Shown here: positions 16,880 to 25,594 of the stretch, in pieces
Numbering within the stretch: the first letter of the stretch is position 1
Layout of the letters: every line of letters begins with the position of its first letter
Source: Rhizobium sp. SL42
GTDB lineage: Bacteria > Pseudomonadota > Alphaproteobacteria > Rhizobiales > Rhizobiaceae
DNA length: 64,000 nucleotides
Reading direction: 5' to 3'
NCBI RefSeq assembly: GCF_021729845.1
Contig: NZ_CP063397.1
Location: 1,812,001-1,876,000 of the forward strand
The notes under the pieces: model-generated
Told to the model about the DNA's origin: nothing
The model's input: only the letters and a program-made list of their open reading frames with translations
Database searches by the model: none
Made by a program: the position numbers and the translations under genes

Positions 16880-17398
16880 TTACAGTTTCTTGAGTAATTT
16901 CTCAAACGTCAAAGACACGAAAGGGAGCAGCGCGACAGTAGATATAAGATAAACAAAAAAGCTTCCCGTAAAGTATTCATTCGCGCCGAACAGGAAGTAC
17001 AGGGCGCCGCAGCGAGAAGAATCACATCGACTATCCGGGTAAATGTGGTTATATCCGAGGAAAAAAGCAATAAACAATCCAATCAATACCGCCAATGCTA
17101 CAGTTATAAAACTCGCAGATGGAGAAATAAGTCGCGAACCGAGATTAGATTCACTACTGCATCGCAAATATAACATAAATATTACTACAGATAATGAAGA
17201 TGAAAGCTGAAGCAGGTATACGATATTACGATTCGTCGGTTCATATAGAGCCGAAAATATGGCTGCAAAAGTAGAAGAAATAACGGACAGCGAACCTATC
17301 GTGACTCCGTCAAAATCCGATTTAGATCTTGTTTTGTTTCTTACATGCAGCAATGACGCCAAAAAAAGGAAGATAGTTACCGGTCCGACTGAAAGCAT
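16880..17398 (-). CDS. AT-rich multi-pass membrane protein, unrecognised
   Basis: 172 residues with about five membrane helices (residues 4-18, 32-50, 60-80, 92-115, 140-160) and a short loop with three cysteines (RCDSSRCG) that probably faces the periplasm. Codon use is strikingly AT-rich compared with all surrounding genes, the clearest compositional anomaly in the window, so recent transfer is likely. No homologous family is recognised. It stands alone with no associated integrase or transposase. Confidence 0.6.
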   Translation of the reverse strand: MLSVGPVTIFLFLASLLHVRNKTRSKSDFDGVTIGSLSVISSTFAAIFSALYEPTNRNIVYLLQLSSSLSVVIFMLYLRCSSESNLGSRLISPSASFITVALAVLIGLFIAFFLGYNHIYPDSRCDSSRCGALYFLFGANEYFTGSFFVYLISTVALLPFVSLTFEKLLKKL

Positions 17399-18035
17399 TT
17401 CATATTCTTCTACAATTAAAACAACCTAGCGACAGACTGATATTGATTCAACCTTGGGTCAATAAGTGCAAAGGCAGAATGTCAGATTTTGCAACTTATG
17501 TTCTGATCCCAAAATCTGGAGGTCAATTGGGTCTCAGGTCATAGCCTACCCGAAGTCGCTGTAATGAGGGTATAGGCTGCAACAGAAGAGTGTCTGCCCG
17601 AGGCGGCCCGGTGACCTGAGATCCAAAACGCAAAGACCACCACCATCATATGGGAGCGGAGAGACTATTATGTGTCGTTGGCTGCGGGGATTGCCTTCAA
17701 ATCTCTACAGCAAGCAAATGCAGGTCTCGGTGAAAACCTGCCCGAGCATGACGACAGACAGGGGCTGGATCATACCCCGTCCGTCATCCTCGCCACACCG
17801 GCCGTCCTCTTCGGGCTCATCACGCCGTCATCCTCGACCTCCACATCCACCGTCATCCTCGCGCTTGACCCGAGGACCTACCGAGTCCTGCGACAGGCGA
17901 AACATATCCGCATCCATCCGATCGGCGAACGCTGGAGCCCAGCTCTCCGGGAAAAGCGTGTGACCGACACAATCACCGCCTTCCGCAATCAGGCAAGCCA
18001 CCCTATAGCTCTGTACAGGACCAACGCCCACAGCC
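17399..18035. other. Gene-free stretch with repeated CGTCATCCTCG segments
   Basis: Three copies of CGTCATCCTCG occur at about 17780, 17827 and 17851, the last continuing into CTTGACCCGAGGA, a member of the palindrome family also seen at 3820. The first 150 bases are AT-rich, continuing the composition of the gene before. No credible gene was found. Confidence 0.5.
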
Positions 18036-18545
18036 ATGAGCATGCCCATGACCGACCTCATCATCCGCGACGCCACCGAAGCCGATCTGCCGGCGATCCG
18101 CGACATCTACAACCACGCCGTCGAACACACCACGGCGATCTGGAACGAGGTGCTGATCGACGTCGACAACCGCCGCGCCTGGCTGGAGCTGCGCCGCGCC
18201 AAGGGTTTTCCGGTGCTGGTCGCCGAGCGTGACGGCAAGGTGGCAGGTTATGCCTCCTACGGTGACTGGCGCGCCTTCGACGGCTATCGCCACACGGTCG
18301 AGCATTCGGTTTATGTCGACAAGGACTGCCGCGGCGGCGGCATCGGCAGGCAGCTGATGGCAGCACTTGTCGAACGGGCAAAAACCGGCAATGTCCATGT
18401 GATGATTGCCGCCATCGAGGCCGAGAATGCTGCCTCGATCGCACTGCACCAGCGCATGGGCTTCACCCTCGTCGGCATCCACCGCGAAGTCGGCACCAAA
18501 TTCGGCCGCTGGCTCGATCTGGCGATGATGGAGTTGAGGGTCTGA
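18036..18545 (+). CDS. GNAT N-acetyltransferase, phosphinothricin/methionine sulfoximine acetyltransferase type
   Basis: 169 residues from 18036; in-frame ATGs at 18042 and 18048 are equally possible since no RBS is clear. The sequence follows the Pat/MnaT family: RDATEADLPAIRDIYNHAVEHTTAIW, GYASYGDWRAFDGYRHTVEHSVYV, the acetyl-CoA loop CRGGGIGRQLM, and IAAIEAENAASIALHQRMGF. These enzymes N-acetylate glutamate analogues such as phosphinothricin or methionine sulfoximine, or amino acids. Physiological substrate unknown. Cytoplasmic. Confidence 0.87.
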   Translation: MSMPMTDLIIRDATEADLPAIRDIYNHAVEHTTAIWNEVLIDVDNRRAWLELRRAKGFPVLVAERDGKVAGYASYGDWRAFDGYRHTVEHSVYVDKDCRGGGIGRQLMAALVERAKTGNVHVMIAAIEAENAASIALHQRMGFTLVGIHREVGTKFGRWLDLAMMELRV

Positions 18546-18619
18546 GCGCTTCGCGCAGAGACAAAGCGATGAAGGATTGAGAGGTCACAAGCTAAGACGG
18601 TTTTGTCTTGATCTGCCGT

Positions 18620-18816
18620 TACCCCCCCTCTGGCCTGCCGGCCATCCCCCGACACGGGGGGAGATCAGATAGACGACATCACTTGCACTCCGTCGACTTC
18701 ACCTTGTGTTATCAAGGTTCAACGGTTGGACGACGAGACAAGCTTCTCAGCCGATCTCCCTCCTTGTGGGGAGATGCCCGGCAGGGCAGAGGGGGTAGGC
18801 TCGGCACCGCAATTCA
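18620..18816. repeat. RIME-type palindromic intergenic element
   Basis: The left arm at about 18624-18662 (CCCCCTCTGGCCTGCCGGCC then GACACGGGGGGAG) and the right arm at about 18757-18812 (CTCCTTGTGGGGAGATGCCC then GGCAGAGGGGG) are imperfect reverse complements. This form and base content match the Rhizobium intergenic mosaic elements. It lies between the acetyltransferase and P450 genes, which converge. Confidence 0.7.
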
Positions 18817-18831
18817 GCCAGACGTCCCATC

Positions 18832-20262
18832 TCAGCCCGCTGCCATCTCCTGCCAGCGCACGCCGGAGATCACCACGCCGTCCTTCGGCCGGCATGGCAT
18901 GTCCGACAACGATACGGACATATCCTGCTCTGCCGGCATGTCGTAGTCGATCGCGGTGGTCAGTAGCCGCACGCCTTCCTTGATGATCGAAAGCGTCGCC
19001 TCTTCGCCGGGACAGCGATGGCCGTCCTTCACCGATCCGGCCCCTTGCGCAACGAAGCTGTAGTCGTTCGGCCCGTGCCGCAGTTCGCGCAGCGGCCGGA
19101 ACTCGCCGGCATTGTGAAAGTGAGCCTCGTCGTGGCAGGTGCCGTAGAGGTCAAAAAGCAGCCATTGACCGCGCCGGATCTGGTGGCCGTTCCAGTGGAA
19201 GCCGGTGCGCGCCACGGCACCGACAAATGGATAAAACGGCACGCAGCGCCGCACTTCCTCGGCAAAATCGGTGAGCAGCCGGTCGTCCGGCACGCGCAGG
19301 ATCTCCCGCCATTCGCCGTGCCGCTCCAGCTCGACCGCGGCAAACAGGATGTAGCGCCCGAGCGAAGCGATTGGTCCGAGCAGGTTGATCAGCTCGCCGG
19401 CCGCAACGGCCGGTGCCAGCGGCTGGCCCTTCTGATCGCGGTAGCCGGCAATCATCGCCATCGGCGTGCCCGGCAGCGGCGCTTGGCGGCCGCGGCGGAT
19501 CTGCCGAAAGGCGGCCGTCAGCCGCCGCTCGAGGGCTGACCGCCGACCCAGCAGACCCGGCAGCAGGGGCAGGGGCAGGCGGCGCGGCCCGAAATGCCCG
19601 GCCTGCTCGGCGAGTTCCGTCAAAAGCGCGTCGTCCCTGTCGATCTCCTCCGGATCGATCGGCGCATGCGTCCAGGCAAGCGCCGTGCGGATCAGGATCA
19701 GGTCCAGCTCCGCCCCGAGCGGCACCGCCCCCCAGCGGATCCAGTCCGGCACCCGCTCGATGAAATTGCGCCGGAAGATCGCCACCAGCCGGTCGATACC
19801 GGTGCGGTCCTCGACCAGCATGCGCACGAACATCGCCTTGCGGTGCCGGTGCTCGGCGCCGTCGAGCTGCTGCACGCTGCCTTTGCCCGCAAGCAGCCGC
19901 AGTACCATCTGCGGCATGGCGCCAACCCGGGTCAGCCGGTCGTCGTCATAGATCAACCGGGCAGCATCTGGCCCCGTGAGGCAGAGCACGTCGCGCAGCA
20001 TCAGCCGGGTGCGAAAGATCGGGCTGTTCATCGACCGGAAGCGCTGCGACAGGAAATCATAGCCTTCGCGCGCAAGCTTCACGGTTTCATCAAAGCCGGG
20101 GCTGCGCGGGATCGCCGGCTGACCGGCCGCACCCGCCGGCTCGGTTGATCCGTCCGCACCGTCCGGCAGGACGCCAGGCGGAGGCGAAGGCGGCCGGGAA
20201 GGTGCAAGCGAAGGTGGGCGGGAGAATGCATCCGGCTGGCGGTGAAACTCGCTCTGGTTCAT
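18832..20262 (-). CDS. Cytochrome P450, CYP152 (fatty-acid peroxygenase) type
   Basis: 476 residues from the ATG at 20262, with GGGAGGGG upstream. CYP152 enzymes use H2O2 to hydroxylate or decarboxylate fatty acids and need no redox partner. The heme-binding segment FVAQGAGSVKDGHRCPGE (Cys417) and GYDFLSQRF near residue 68 are typical. Two oddities stand out. A Pro/Ala-rich extension of about 50 residues precedes the core. And the catalytic Arg-Pro pair on the I helix (Arg242-Pro243 in the Bacillus enzyme, 121 residues before its heme Cys) is Gly296-Pro297 here, also 121 before Cys417. The substrate may therefore not be a free fatty acid. Confidence 0.85.
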   Translation of the reverse strand: MNQSEFHRQPDAFSRPPSLAPSRPPSPPPGVLPDGADGSTEPAGAAGQPAIPRSPGFDETVKLAREGYDFLSQRFRSMNSPIFRTRLMLRDVLCLTGPDAARLIYDDDRLTRVGAMPQMVLRLLAGKGSVQQLDGAEHRHRKAMFVRMLVEDRTGIDRLVAIFRRNFIERVPDWIRWGAVPLGAELDLILIRTALAWTHAPIDPEEIDRDDALLTELAEQAGHFGPRRLPLPLLPGLLGRRSALERRLTAAFRQIRRGRQAPLPGTPMAMIAGYRDQKGQPLAPAVAAGELINLLGPIASLGRYILFAAVELERHGEWREILRVPDDRLLTDFAEEVRRCVPFYPFVGAVARTGFHWNGHQIRRGQWLLFDLYGTCHDEAHFHNAGEFRPLRELRHGPNDYSFVAQGAGSVKDGHRCPGEEATLSIIKEGVRLLTTAIDYDMPAEQDMSVSLSDMPCRPKDGVVISGVRWQEMAAG

Positions 20263-20383
20263 GCCGTCCCCTCCCTGGCGTACCCGGTCTGCCTCGACAA
20301 TACTCCGAAATCCGGACGCGCTCCATGTGCTTTGTTCCCTCTTCTGTCCCTCCCTTGCGTCCGGTGATGCCGCACGTTTGCGC

Positions 20384-21121
20384 CTATTCGATCCTGACCC
20401 GCGCCATCTCGCCGCGAATGGTGATCGACGGCCTGGCGCCCGGCGTGTTCGGCAGCGCGCTGTCGACATAGGAAGCGACGGTTTCGACTAGGTAGCTGAT
20501 CGGCGTCGGCTGCAGGAAGCGCACGGTCGCATCGAGCATGGTGCCGGAGATCATGATCGCTTCGGTCTGCATGACCCGCTCGAAGGTCAGTCGTGCCCGA
20601 AGTGCTGCCCCCGAAACCGCGATCGATGCGGCGTGGCCGGTAAAGGCGATATCGCCGGCATCGCTGCGGATGTCGAGCGCCGAGAATTCTCCGTCGAGCC
20701 GCGTGCGCGCCGCCTGCTGGTCTATGGAGACGGAGGCGCCGGGTTGGAGATTGGCGGTCAGCGTCATGGTGCAATAGCTCCAGTCGAAGAAACGGCCACC
20801 GCGCCCGACATCGACCGTCAGCATGTCGCCATCTATCCGCATCGAGCCCTTGGCCGGGCAGGAACCGGAAAACCAGCTGGAACGCCAGAGCGCGCCCCAG
20901 CCATGCCGTTCGCCGGTCAGTTCGGCAACCTGCGGCGCGTCCGCCTTGGCGGCGATCATGATGTCGCTCGCCGTGCCGGTCACATGGAGCTTCTTTATCC
21001 CCGCAAGGTCGAGCGGCCCGGACAGGCTGTCGCGGGCGCTGATCAGCGACACGGCGCCATCGATGGCAAGCATGGCGACGATCACGCCGGCGACGGAGAA
21101 GAGAATGGTTCTGGTTTTCAT
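20384..21121 (-). CDS. Exported or membrane-anchored protein, DUF2807/DUF4097-like
   Basis: 245 residues from the ATG at 21121. One N-terminal hydrophobic segment (RTILFSVAGVIVAMLAIDGAV) is a signal or anchor. The rest is a run of short beta-strands (KKLHVTGTASDIMIAA, SALDIRSDAGDIAFTG, ASIAVSGAALRARLTF) like the repetitive beta-solenoid of DUF2807/DUF4097 proteins. Cysteines in GSCPAKG and YCTMTL may pair. Function unknown. It is divergent from the membrane AraC-type regulator, which may control it. Confidence 0.65.
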   Translation of the reverse strand: MKTRTILFSVAGVIVAMLAIDGAVSLISARDSLSGPLDLAGIKKLHVTGTASDIMIAAKADAPQVAELTGERHGWGALWRSSWFSGSCPAKGSMRIDGDMLTVDVGRGGRFFDWSYCTMTLTANLQPGASVSIDQQAARTRLDGEFSALDIRSDAGDIAFTGHAASIAVSGAALRARLTFERVMQTEAIMISGTMLDATVRFLQPTPISYLVETVASYVDSALPNTPGARPSITIRGEMARVRIE

Positions 21122-21334
21122 CGGGCTGGGCTCCAGGTTTGGCCGCGTCGGGCCGTGGTTTGAGCCCCGACCGTGCCGTCTGCCTGTGCGCATCGCGACC
21201 TTGATCGCGTTTCAGGTCGAAGCGGATCGCGTTTGAGGTCATGATGTGCCATGCATCGGGCATTGCCCCGCATCGGGTGGTACTCCTCAGGAGTGACGCC
21301 CGCCCATTCCACATCCTTTCGTTTCAAGACGCCG

Positions 21335-22468
21335 ATGATATTTGTCCCGCTGTCCTTTCTTGTCTCGCTCTATCTGGCGGTCTTTCTGGTCCGGCTGCTG
21401 CTGCGCGGCCGCGAAAGTTTTGCAGCCAACGGCCTCTTTCTGCTGCTTATTGCCGTCTATATCGTCCAGACCGTGCTGATCGGCCTGCGCTGGGGTTATG
21501 GCGTCATGGCAGTGCTGCCACTGCAAATGACGCTGGCCACTCTGATGCCGCCCTTGTCCTATCTCGCCTTCCGCGATCTCGCCCGTGAACGGCACGGCCT
21601 GTCATGGCGGGACTGGCCGCATCTCGTGCCGACAGCCGCGCTGATGCTCATGATGCTGGTCTGGCGCGATCTGCTCGACCTGTTGATCATTGCGGAATTT
21701 CTCGCCTATGGCCTGGCGCTGCTCTGGCTCGCCCGTCTCGGCCCCGATGGCCTTGTCGCAGCCAGGCTTGACGGCACGCTGCGCTCCTATCGCTCGCTGC
21801 AGCTGACCGGGCTTGCGCTGATCGGCTCGGCCTTGACCGATATCGCCATCAGCCTCGACATGCTGTGGAGTGGCGGCCAGTATTCCGCTCTGGTCGTTTC
21901 GGCGTCAACGACCGCCATTCTTTTGCTGCTCGGCATTGCCGCCGTCGCTGCCGGCTCGGAAGAAGGCGAGGGCGATGGGCAGGACGAGATGGAAGGATTG
22001 GATCCGGCACCAAAGGAGGGGCGCGCGCTTGGGCTTACCCACGGAACCGAACAACCGTCCGCCGCCACCGTCGTTTCACCCGAAGACCGGCAGGTGGCCG
22101 CCGATCTCGATCGCCTGATGGTCGAGCGCCGCCTCTATGCCGATACCGGCTTGAACCTGGCGCGGATTGCCCGCCGCATGGGGCTTCCCGCCCGCAGCGT
22201 CTCCCAGGCGGTCAATCGCGTCCACGGCATCAGCGTTTCGCACTATGTCAACAACCACCGGATCGGCGAGGCCTGCCGGCTGCTGGCCGAGACCGACCTG
22301 CCGGTCACCCGCATCGTCTTCGACTCCGGTTTCATGACCAAGTCCAATTTCAACCGCGAATTCCTCCGGGTCACCGGCATGAGCCCGAGCGACTGGCGCC
22401 GGCAGTCGCCACGATCCGCTGAGGACGAAGCGACCGTTGTCGCAACAGGCCGCAGATCGATCCGCTGA
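21335..22468 (+). CDS. AraC-family regulator with N-terminal membrane domain
   Basis: 377 residues from the ATG at 21335, where the first membrane helix begins; an in-frame start at 21251 is also possible. About seven membrane helices cover residues 1-205. An acidic linker follows, then a C-terminal AraC domain (about 265-365): LNLARIARRMGLPARSVSQA as the first HTH and TRIVFDSGFMTKSNFNREFL plus MSPSDWRR as the second. This design suits a sensor of an extracellular or membrane signal that binds DNA from the membrane. The divergent exported protein is a likely target. The signal is unknown. Confidence 0.82.
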   Translation: MIFVPLSFLVSLYLAVFLVRLLLRGRESFAANGLFLLLIAVYIVQTVLIGLRWGYGVMAVLPLQMTLATLMPPLSYLAFRDLARERHGLSWRDWPHLVPTAALMLMMLVWRDLLDLLIIAEFLAYGLALLWLARLGPDGLVAARLDGTLRSYRSLQLTGLALIGSALTDIAISLDMLWSGGQYSALVVSASTTAILLLLGIAAVAAGSEEGEGDGQDEMEGLDPAPKEGRALGLTHGTEQPSAATVVSPEDRQVAADLDRLMVERRLYADTGLNLARIARRMGLPARSVSQAVNRVHGISVSHYVNNHRIGEACRLLAETDLPVTRIVFDSGFMTKSNFNREFLRVTGMSPSDWRRQSPRSAEDEATVVATGRRSIR

Positions 22469-22722
22469 ACCGGTATCTGCCTGCCGGCGAGCCCGTCCGT
22501 CCCGATGCCGGGAACCGCTGTATGTTAATGCCGGCAACCAGACTGCGCTCCGGTCGAGCATCCTCCGACGACTTCGGCGGCGATGCTGCATGGCCCAGAG
22601 CCGCCCCGCAACCCGCCGCCTCACAAAGTGTGCAAAGCAGCATTCTCAAGCCCGAACTGCCTTGCCTTTCGCCTGATCGCGCTGTTCCTTTGGCGCATGA
22701 TTTGATCACCCAGGAATTTAAG

Positions 22723-23289
22723 ATGCCTCTCAAGCTTTATCTCGCCGGCCCCGAAGTCTTCCTGCCCGATGCCAGAGCCGTGCTCGACGCAAAGGCCGCC
22801 ATGACCCGCGCCTATGGTTTCGAGCCGATCTGCCCCGGTGACATCGCGATCGAACCGGCCCCGACCCGCCATGAATTCGGCCTGAAGATCAGCGCCGTCG
22901 ACGAGGGTTTCATGAACGCCGCCGATGGCGTCATCGCCAACCTCACCCCGTTCCGCGGCATTGCCGCCGATCCGGGCACGGTCTTCGAGCTGGGCTACAT
23001 GTGCGCCTCCGGCAAGCTGGTCGCCGCCTATACGAATGTCACAGACAGCCATTTCGCCCGCACCAGGGCCTGGTATGGCGGCGAACTCACCGTCGACGAG
23101 AACGGCCGCCAGCGCGGCCCGGACGGCCATGCGCTGGAGGATTTCGAGATGATCGAGAACCTCATGCTGCACGGCGGCGTCACCCGCCGTGGCGGCCATA
23201 TCGCCATCCACGCCGCCACCCCCGACCGCCTCTACCACGACCTGACCGCCTTCGAAGAGTGCCTGAAGGTGCTGGCCGCGCGCGGCTAG
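22723..23289 (+). CDS. Nucleoside 2-deoxyribosyltransferase
   Basis: 188 residues from the ATG at 22723, with AGGAATT upstream. These enzymes move deoxyribose between bases in nucleotide salvage. The N-terminal KLYLAGPEVFLPDA and the central FRGIADPGTVFELG-type segment (TPFRGIAADPGTVFELGYM) hold the conserved residues, including the candidate nucleophile Glu in FELG. The C-terminal part (NLMLHGGV..) is typical of the alphaproteobacterial members. Cytoplasmic, single gene. Confidence 0.88.
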   Translation: MPLKLYLAGPEVFLPDARAVLDAKAAMTRAYGFEPICPGDIAIEPAPTRHEFGLKISAVDEGFMNAADGVIANLTPFRGIAADPGTVFELGYMCASGKLVAAYTNVTDSHFARTRAWYGGELTVDENGRQRGPDGHALEDFEMIENLMLHGGVTRRGGHIAIHAATPDRLYHDLTAFEECLKVLAARG

Positions 23290-23451
23290 AGTATCGCGAT
23301 ATTCGGGATCTGCCTCCTAGCCCTGAACCTCTCGCGCAGGCGGGGCAACCGACAACCCGTCCACCGATCGTCCCCAGCCGTTTCCCGTGCTTTTTCACGG
23401 CTTGCCAAGCCGCATCGCCAATGCTCCGTTGCGGTCGCACAAGGAATCGTC

Positions 23452-24741
23452 ATGAACCAGCATGTCACGCCACAACCGAAGCTCGGTGCCAGTTTTTATC
23501 GCCTCTGGCTGTCGAGCGGCCTTGCCAATCTCGCCGATGGCGTCGGCATCGTCGCCTGGCCCTGGCTCGCCTCGCTGATCACCCGCGATCCGCTGGCAAT
23601 CTCGATGGTGGCCGCCGCGCAAAAGCTGCCCTGGTTCCTCTTTGCCCTGCCATCCGGCGTGATCACCGATCGCCTCGACCGCCGCATGTTGGTGGTCGCC
23701 ATGGATTTCGTGCGTTTCGTCACGCTGATGGCGCTGGCCGTAGCGCTTCTGGTTCCCGGCCTCCTGCCGGAAAATCCCGTTGCCGATTTCCCCACGGCCA
23801 CGCTCTACTGGCTTCTCCTGCTGGCCGCCCTGCTGGTCGGTTTTGCCGAGGTGCTGCGTGACAATTCTGCCGTCACCCTGATGCCGGCAATCGTGCCCCT
23901 GGAGCGGCTGGAAACGGCAAACGGCCGCATGGGCAGCCTCGAAGTGCTGATGAACATGATGATCGGCCCGCCGCTCGCCGGCCTGCTGATCGGGCTCGCT
24001 TTGCCGCTCGCCTTCGGCCTCTATGGGCTGGCTTTCGCCTTTGCCGGCATGCTGATCCTGTCCATTCCCGGTCGCTTCCGTGCCGAACGGGCCGCCCCGC
24101 GCCATTGGGTCGCGGAAATGCGCGAAGGAGCGGCCTATCTCTTCCGTCACCCGCTGCTGCGCGATCTGGCGATCGGTCTGGGCGCCTTCAATGCGGTGGA
24201 AAACATGCTGCTGATCGGGTTGGTGCTCTATGCCCAGGAGGTCATGGGCCTCAATTCGGCGCACTATGGCCTGCTGCTCACCGGTGCCGCTGCCGGCGGC
24301 CTGCTCGGCGGCCTGTCTGGCGAACACATCATCCGCCGCCTCGGCCCATCAGCCTGCCTGAGGCTTGCCATCGCCGCGTGTCTCTTGCTCGCTGTCGTGC
24401 CGCTTGTACTGCCGTCCGCCGTCGCCGTCTGGCTCGCTTTGCTGCTCGCCAGCCTGACCGGCATGATCTGGAACATCATCACCGTGTCGCTGCGCCAGCG
24501 CATGATCCCGCCGCATCTGCTCGGCCGGGTCAACAGCGTCTACCGCTTCTTCGGTCTCGGCACCATGCCGCTCGGCTTGATCGTCTCCGGCCTGAGCGTC
24601 ACCATCGCCGAAGGCTTCATGCCGCGCAGCCAGGCGCTGGCCGCCCCGTTTGCCCTGGGTGCCGTGCTGTCGCTGCTATTGCTGATCGGCATATGGAAAC
24701 GGGTATCGCCAAAGGCACTCAGGGATTTCAGCGGTCGGTGA
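23452..24741 (+). CDS. Major facilitator superfamily exporter (MFS_3 / EntS-like)
   Basis: 429 residues with 12 predicted membrane helices. It opens with FYRLWLSSGLANLADGV, carries the A-loop SGVITDRLDRRMLVVAMD between helices 2 and 3, and has TVSLRQRMIPPHLLGRVNSVYRF in the second half, all typical of the enterobactin-exporter and macrolide-efflux branch of the MFS. The exported substrate is unknown. Start chosen at the ATG after an AAGGAATC RBS. Single gene. Confidence 0.85.
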   Translation: MNQHVTPQPKLGASFYRLWLSSGLANLADGVGIVAWPWLASLITRDPLAISMVAAAQKLPWFLFALPSGVITDRLDRRMLVVAMDFVRFVTLMALAVALLVPGLLPENPVADFPTATLYWLLLLAALLVGFAEVLRDNSAVTLMPAIVPLERLETANGRMGSLEVLMNMMIGPPLAGLLIGLALPLAFGLYGLAFAFAGMLILSIPGRFRAERAAPRHWVAEMREGAAYLFRHPLLRDLAIGLGAFNAVENMLLIGLVLYAQEVMGLNSAHYGLLLTGAAAGGLLGGLSGEHIIRRLGPSACLRLAIAACLLLAVVPLVLPSAVAVWLALLLASLTGMIWNIITVSLRQRMIPPHLLGRVNSVYRFFGLGTMPLGLIVSGLSVTIAEGFMPRSQALAAPFALGAVLSLLLLIGIWKRVSPKALRDFSGR

Positions 24742-24833
24742 CGACATGGGGGCAAGATCAGCAATTCAAAACGGTTTCTCTCCCCGGAAGGACGGGGAGA
24801 GTGCCGCCGCCGTGCGATGACCCGGCGTCTCGC

Positions 24834-25250
<417 letters not shown>

Positions 25251-25594
25251 GTCGTCTCCGGCTGGAATTTCGGGCCAAAATCTCGAATTGGTGGCCGGCG
25301 ATCCGGCCCCCCTTTGTCCTATGGTTTGTCCTATAGATAGGACGCCGGGGCGGTTGCGGCAAATCCTCTTGCACGCAGTCTTCTCCGCGGCGCCCCGGTC
25401 GGGACGCAGGACAAGCTCCTGTGCCGTCAACGCACGGCGCGAAAGGCGGTTTGGCGAGAGGAAACCGGGGGTTGACGCCTCCGTGATGGGATTTTGGTCC
25501 GTTTTTGCTTGAGGCCACGCCCCCCATGTCCTAACACGGAACCTCCTTGCATCGCAGCCAAGTTCACCATCGAACGACCGCCCGGGGAGGTGGA
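25251..25594. other. Divergent intergenic region msrB / mrpA with a palindrome
   Basis: Contains the inverted repeat GTCCTAT-AG-ATAGGAC (25328-25343) and a second TTTGTCCTAT copy 12 bases to its left. It lies where promoters for msrB and the mrp operon are expected. No gene was found here. Confidence 0.5.

Noticed and set aside
17672..18232. 186-codon frame before the acetyltransferase
   Set aside because: It runs through repeated CGTCATCCTCG sequence and overlaps the acetyltransferase in another frame; no RBS or domain.
22522..22722. N-terminal extension of the deoxyribosyltransferase
   Set aside because: Low-complexity residues with no family match; the ATG at 22723 begins the conserved KLYLAGPEVF block.
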